A stretch of 9,009 nucleotides of DNA. It comes from Muribaculaceae bacterium. Lineage in GTDB: Bacteria; Bacteroidota; Bacteroidia; Bacteroidales; Muribaculaceae. The stretch lies in NCBI GenBank assembly GCA_017545095.1, contig JAFYCU010000021.1, positions 1 through 9,009 on the forward strand, given 5' to 3'. Positions 6,244 to 9,009 of this stretch are shown here, in pieces. The notes beneath the pieces were generated by a model, which was not told where the DNA came from, made no database searches, and worked only from the letters and a program-made list of their open reading frames with translations. The translations under genes were made by a program, and so were the position numbers. Positions within the stretch are counted from its first letter, which is position 1; each line of letters starts with the position of its first letter.

Positions 6244-6300
6244 AACAACTGATTATCAGATTGTTGGCAAAACTTTCTGATAATTGGTTGTTCTATTTTT
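6244..6300 (+). terminator. probable intrinsic terminator after tRNA-Arg
   Basis: A 17-nt left arm (6244-6260) pairs with 6276-6292 with two adjacent imperfect positions and a 15-nt loop. It is followed directly by a T-rich run (TTCTATTTTT to 6300). It starts about 28 bp after the tRNA end, a sensible place to end the tRNA transcript. The loop is long, so the strength is uncertain. Confidence 0.45.
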
Positions 6301-6358
6301 GGTGACTTTTTGGTGACTTTTTGGCGACTTATTGTCGCGTTAGCCAATTTTTGGCGAC
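6296..6358. repeat. 11-bp direct repeats TTTTTGG(T/C)GAC, three in tandem plus one
   Basis: Copies lie at 6296-6306, 6307-6317, 6318-6328 and, after a gap, 6348-6358. The first three abut exactly, with a period of about one DNA helical turn. A hairpin GCGAC-TTATT-GTCGC (6324-6338) joins the third copy to the gap. The array begins within the T-run of the tRNA terminator. Such phased sites could be protein-binding sites, including integrase arm-type or regulator sites, but no integrase or target gene is visible in the window. Confidence 0.8.
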
Positions 6359-6697
6359 CAGAAATGGGGGGTTGTGAGGTTGTAGGTTGTGGCCGATTTC
6401 CCATGGCGGTGGCTTCAACCGCTGAATAACGGCCTAGCAGCAAAAAAAGCTTTTCATCTTGCCAATTAACAGCATCAACGGGGCAAATTGCTCCACTTTA
6501 TAGAGGAAAGATAGCAACAATTATTGGAATATCATCATCATTATATGGGAAAACGTCCCTACGGGCAAAATTCATTGCTGCGTTCGTTGTGGCTTGGGTG
6601 CGATGAAATTGGCCGCAAAACCGGTTGAAACATGCTGCCGCTATGAGCATGAATATGGTGGTGAATGGCGGGTTGTAATGTTAATCTTGTGAAAAAA
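6359..6697. other. spacer between tRNA-proximal repeats and the oxidoreductase operon
   Basis: I find no supported gene. There are small inverted repeats: GGCCG/CGGCC (6391-6395 and 6430-6434) enclosing GCGGT/ACCGC (6406-6410 and 6418-6422), and CATGCT/AGCATG (6631-6636 and 6646-6651). A 27-codon ORF from ATG 6545 to the stop at 6628 has no supporting signal. The sequence may be decayed DNA or the leader region of an unrecognised RNA. Confidence 0.4.
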
Positions 6698-6729
6698 ATT
6701 GCGTGTGTAAATAATTATGACTAACTTTG
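6698..6729 (+). promoter_or_regulatory. promoter for the 2-oxoacid:ferredoxin oxidoreductase operon
   Basis: ATTG (6698-6701), a 20-bp spacer and TAACTTTG (6722-6729) fit the Bacteroidota consensus, with one deviation in the -33 box. The ferredoxin-subunit ATG follows 40 bp after the -7 box. With only short gaps afterwards, this is the likely single promoter for all four subunits. Confidence 0.7.
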
Positions 6730-6769
6730 CAAAACTTAACTAATAACTTAATCATCAAAACTCTTAATA

Positions 6770-7000
6770 ATGGCAAAAATCAGAGGTGCTGTAACAGTCA
6801 ACACCGAGCGCTGCAAGGGCTGCAACCTGTGTGTGGTGGCTTGCCCGAAGGGTGTGCTTGCGTTGATGCAGAAAGAAGTGAACAACCGTGGTTACCACTT
6901 TGCCCACATGGCAAATCCCGATGAGTGCATTGGATGCTCAAGCTGTGCGCTTGTGTGTCCCGATGCGTGCATCGAAGTGTACCGCGTGACCGAGAAATGA
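6770..7000 (+). CDS. 2-oxoacid:ferredoxin oxidoreductase delta subunit (2[4Fe-4S] ferredoxin type)
   Basis: A 76-aa protein with two ferredoxin clusters in C-x2-C-x2-C-x3-C-P spacing: Cys15/18/21/25 and Cys53/56/59/63, the latter in [12 protein letters not shown]. Each set has the proline that follows the fourth Cys in 2[4Fe-4S] ferredoxins. In four-subunit 2-oxoacid oxidoreductases this subunit passes electrons from the TPP site to soluble ferredoxin in the cytoplasm. The start ATG follows an A/T-rich leader with no Shine-Dalgarno sequence, normal for the phylum. The alpha-subunit gene follows after 56 bp. The pairing with the alpha, beta and gamma genes makes this a dedicated subunit (KorD/VorD type) rather than a free ferredoxin. 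Confidence 0.9.
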   Translation: MAKIRGAVTVNTERCKGCNLCVVACPKGVLALMQKEVNNRGYHFAHMANPDECIGCSSCALVCPDACIEVYRVTEK

Positions 7001-7056
7001 ATGCCTCCAGTGGCAAGTGTATTAACTGATTAATCCCCAAAAAACTTAAAACTACA

Positions 7057-8142
7057 ATGAACGATAAAGTAATGTTGATGAAGGGTAACGAGGCCTTGGC
7101 GATGGCAGCCATCCGTTATGGTGCCGACGGCTACTTCGGCTACCCCATCACCCCTCAGTCGGAAGTGCTTGAGAAGCTGGAGGAGGAGATGCCTTGGGAA
7201 ACGACCGGCATGGTTGTTCTGCAGGCCGAGAGCGAGGTGGCAGCAATTAATATGGTGTATGCCGGTGCCTCGTGCGGCAAGGCAGTGTTCACATCGACGT
7301 CGAGCCCTGGCTTCAGCCTGATGCAGGAGGGAATGAGTTATATGTGCGCCAGCGAGGTGCCTGCCCTGGTGATCAACGTGATGCGTGGCGGCCCGGGTCT
7401 GGGCACCATACACCCCTCACAGGCCGACTACTTCCAGGCATGCAAGGGCGGCGGTCATGGCGACTACCACCCCATCGTGCTTGCTCCCGCCAGCGTGCAG
7501 GAGATGGCCGACTTTGTGGCCCTGGGCTGGGACCTGGCGTTCAAATACCGCTGCGTGTCGCTCATCCTGGCCGACGGCTTGATTGGCCAGATGATGGAGA
7601 AGGTGGTTCTTCCCGAGCAGCGTCCGCGCCGCACCGAGGAGGAAATCCGCCGCCAGTGCCCGTGGGCTGTGATGGGCCGCGAGGGCATGCGCCCCAAGAA
7701 CATCATCACCTCGTTGGAGCTTGACGACGACAAGATGGAGGCCAACAACCACCGTTTCCAGGCCACCTACCGCGAGATTGAGAAGAACGAGGTACGCTGC
7801 GAGCTGGTCGATACCGACGACTGCGACTACCTGATGGTGGCCTTCGGCTCGATGGCCCGCATCGGCATGAAGGTGATGGAGATGGCCCGCGAAGAGGGCA
7901 TCAAGGTGGGTCTTGTTCGCCCCATCACGCTGTGGCCGTTCCCCAGCAAGCAGATTGCCGAGGTGGCTCAGCACGTGAAAGGCATCCTCGTGCCCGAGTT
8001 GGCTGCTGGCCAGCTCATCGAGGACGTGAAACTGGCCGTGGAGTGCAAGGTGCCCGTGGCCCACTTCGACCGACTGGGCGGCAACGTGCCCTCGCCCGAG
8101 GAAGTGCTCAAATCTCTGAAAGAACAACTCGTTAAAGCTTGA
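7057..8142 (+). CDS. vorB: 2-oxoacid:ferredoxin oxidoreductase alpha subunit (VorB/KorA-like)
   Basis: A 361-aa subunit carrying the pyrimidine-binding half of the TPP site and the domain II transketolase-like fold. Recognised elements are GYPITPQSE (28-36), AESEVAAIN (57-65), the TSTSSPGFSLMQEG segment (79-92), RGGPGLGT (110-117) and GGGHGDYHP (131-139). These are as I recall them from proteins annotated as 3-methyl-2-oxobutanoate dehydrogenase subunit VorB. The complex converts a 2-oxoacid plus CoA and oxidised ferredoxin to acyl-CoA, CO2 and reduced ferredoxin. Whether the substrate is 2-oxoisovalerate or 2-oxoglutarate cannot be read from sequence alone; homologues carry both names. The beta gene begins 5 bp after the stop, so the two are probably translationally linked. 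Confidence 0.9.
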   Translation: MNDKVMLMKGNEALAMAAIRYGADGYFGYPITPQSEVLEKLEEEMPWETTGMVVLQAESEVAAINMVYAGASCGKAVFTSTSSPGFSLMQEGMSYMCASEVPALVINVMRGGPGLGTIHPSQADYFQACKGGGHGDYHPIVLAPASVQEMADFVALGWDLAFKYRCVSLILADGLIGQMMEKVVLPEQRPRRTEEEIRRQCPWAVMGREGMRPKNIITSLELDDDKMEANNHRFQATYREIEKNEVRCELVDTDDCDYLMVAFGSMARIGMKVMEMAREEGIKVGLVRPITLWPFPSKQIAEVAQHVKGILVPELAAGQLIEDVKLAVECKVPVAHFDRLGGNVPSPEEVLKSLKEQLVKA

Positions 8143-8147
8143 TTACC

Positions 8148-8924
8148 ATGACTGAGAACAATATCATCAAACCTGAGAATAGGGTTTACAAACGCCCGTC
8201 GTTACTCAACGAGGCTCACATGCACTACTGCCCGGGCTGCAGCCACGGTGTGGTGCACAAACTGGTTGCCGAGGTCATTGAGGAGCTCGGTCTGCAAGAG
8301 AAAACCATCGGTGTGTCGCCGGTGGGCTGCTCGGTGTTTGCCTACAACTACATCGACGTTGACTGGCTCGAGGCCGCCCACGGCCGCGCCACCGCCATGG
8401 CCACCGCCGTGAAGCGCCTGATGCCCGACAAGGCCGTGTTCACCTATCAGGGCGACGGCGACTTTGCCGCCATCGGCACCTGCGAGAGCATCCACGCCTG
8501 CAACCGTGGCGAGAGCATCGTGATCATCTTCATCAACAACGCCATCTACGGCATGACCGGTGGCCAGATGGCACCGACCACGCTGCTGGGACAGAAGACC
8601 GCCACGTGTCCCTATGGCCGCCGTGCCGACCTGAACGGCTATCCGTTGTCGATCACCCCGCTGCTGGCACAGCTCGACGGCACGCGCTATGTGACGCGCC
8701 AGAGCGTGCACACGCCCGCCAACGTGAACAAGACCAAAAAGGCCATCAAAAAGGCTTTCCTCAACAGCATGGAAGGCAAGGGCACCTCGGTGGTGGAGGT
8801 GGTGAGCACCTGCAACACCGGTTGGAAACTCTCGCCCGAGAAGGCCAACAAGTGGATGGAAGAGAATATGTTTGCCAAGTACCCCCTGGGTGACTTGAAG
8901 GATAATGACGCTAAAAAGGACTGA
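8148..8924 (+). CDS. vorA: 2-oxoacid:ferredoxin oxidoreductase beta subunit (TPP-binding)
   Basis: A 258-aa subunit from ATG 8148. An in-frame TTG at 8139 would overlap the alpha stop and add three residues; the ATG is preferred. It binds the TPP diphosphate and Mg: the motif GDGDFAAIG (102-110) runs on to a Asn-Asn pair at 130-131 followed by AIYGMTGGQ, the classic GDG...NN pattern. The N-terminal CPGCSHG (28-34) is the conserved Cys-containing motif of this family. The length is short, as typical of KorB/VorA subunits, which lack the ferredoxin domain found in fused enzymes; that function is on the separate delta subunit. The gene ends 5 bp before the gamma subunit. The symbol is given for consistency with vorB; korB is an equally fair name. 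Confidence 0.9.
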   Translation: MTENNIIKPENRVYKRPSLLNEAHMHYCPGCSHGVVHKLVAEVIEELGLQEKTIGVSPVGCSVFAYNYIDVDWLEAAHGRATAMATAVKRLMPDKAVFTYQGDGDFAAIGTCESIHACNRGESIVIIFINNAIYGMTGGQMAPTTLLGQKTATCPYGRRADLNGYPLSITPLLAQLDGTRYVTRQSVHTPANVNKTKKAIKKAFLNSMEGKGTSVVEVVSTCNTGWKLSPEKANKWMEENMFAKYPLGDLKDNDAKKD

Positions 8925-8929
8925 ACAAC

Positions 8930-9009
8930 ATGAAAGCAGAAATAATCATTGCAGGATTTGGCGGACAGGGCGTCCTCTCGATGGGTAAGATTCTCGCCTA
9001 CTCGGGACT
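8930..9009 (+). CDS. 2-oxoacid:ferredoxin oxidoreductase gamma subunit (partial, runs off window)
   Basis: Only the first 26 codons and two bases are present. The start reads MKAEIIIAGFGGQGVLSMGK. The GFGGQGV glycine-rich turn after a hydrophobic strand is the hallmark N-terminus of the gamma (domain III, CoA-related) subunit of pyruvate/ketoisovalerate ferredoxin oxidoreductases. AAGGA (8916-8920) may act as a ribosome-binding site. The 5-bp gap from the beta gene fits one operon. The rest lies beyond base 9009, so integrity cannot be judged. Confidence 0.9.
   Translation, partial: MKAEIIIAGFGGQGVLSMGKILAYSG

Noticed and set aside
6237..6443. 68-codon minus-strand open frame after the tRNA
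   Set aside because: It is the reverse reading of the hairpin and 11-bp repeats; its Lys/Ser-rich sequence comes from those repeats and it has no promoter or ribosome site.
6545..6628. 27-codon ORF starting MGKRPYGQ
   Set aside because: No promoter box or ribosome site, and no recognisable family; chance ORFs of this length are common.

Overview
The window looks like chromosomal DNA from a gut-type Bacteroidota, most likely order Bacteroidales. The main evidence is the recurrent Bacteroidota sigma-ABfr promoter signature. A -7 box of the form TAnnTTTG lies 19-20 bp downstream of a TTTG or ATTG box ahead of the first gene, the tRNA and the ferredoxin gene, and an unpaired -7 box lies before typA. 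Shine-Dalgarno sequences are mostly absent, and the tRNA gene does not encode its 3' CCA. Family or genus (for example Muribaculaceae or Prevotellaceae) cannot be fixed from this sequence alone. All recognised genes are on the plus strand.

Region 1 (1-3721) is the accessory and most interesting part. It holds four co-directional genes: a divergent ECF-like sigma factor (278-958), a very acidic 111-aa protein overlapping it by ATGA (955-1290), a secreted caspase-fold cysteine peptidase with an intact His/Cys dyad and an EF-hand-like loop (1382-2131), and a protein of about 505-526 aa built around 40-residue tandem repeats with an acidic, possibly Ca-binding C-terminal region (2141 or 2204 to 3721). 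My inference is that these form one regulated module: a transcription factor, its probable partner or inhibitor, a protease, and a possible substrate or structural protein. I do not recognise the module as a named system.

Region 2 (3722-4240) is non-coding. It carries a long near-perfect hairpin (3943-3983), a GC-rich palindrome that looks like a dispersed intergenic repeat, and a promoter box for the next gene.

Region 3 (4241-6215) is housekeeping: the ribosome-associated GTPase TypA/BipA, followed by tRNA-Arg(CCG) with its own well-formed promoter.

Region 4 (6216-6769) is a gene-poor spacer of about 550 bp. It begins with an imperfect hairpin plus T-tract (probable tRNA terminator) that runs directly into three perfectly phased 11-bp direct repeats, with a fourth copy nearby. 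The position next to a tRNA raises the possibility of an integration-site or arm-site remnant.

Region 5 (6770-9009) is a 2-oxoacid:ferredoxin oxidoreductase operon in the order ferredoxin-type delta, alpha (VorB-like), beta (TPP-binding, VorA/KorB-like) and gamma (cut off by the window end). It oxidatively decarboxylates a 2-oxoacid (branched-chain or 2-oxoglutarate) to the acyl-CoA while reducing ferredoxin, as expected in an anaerobe.
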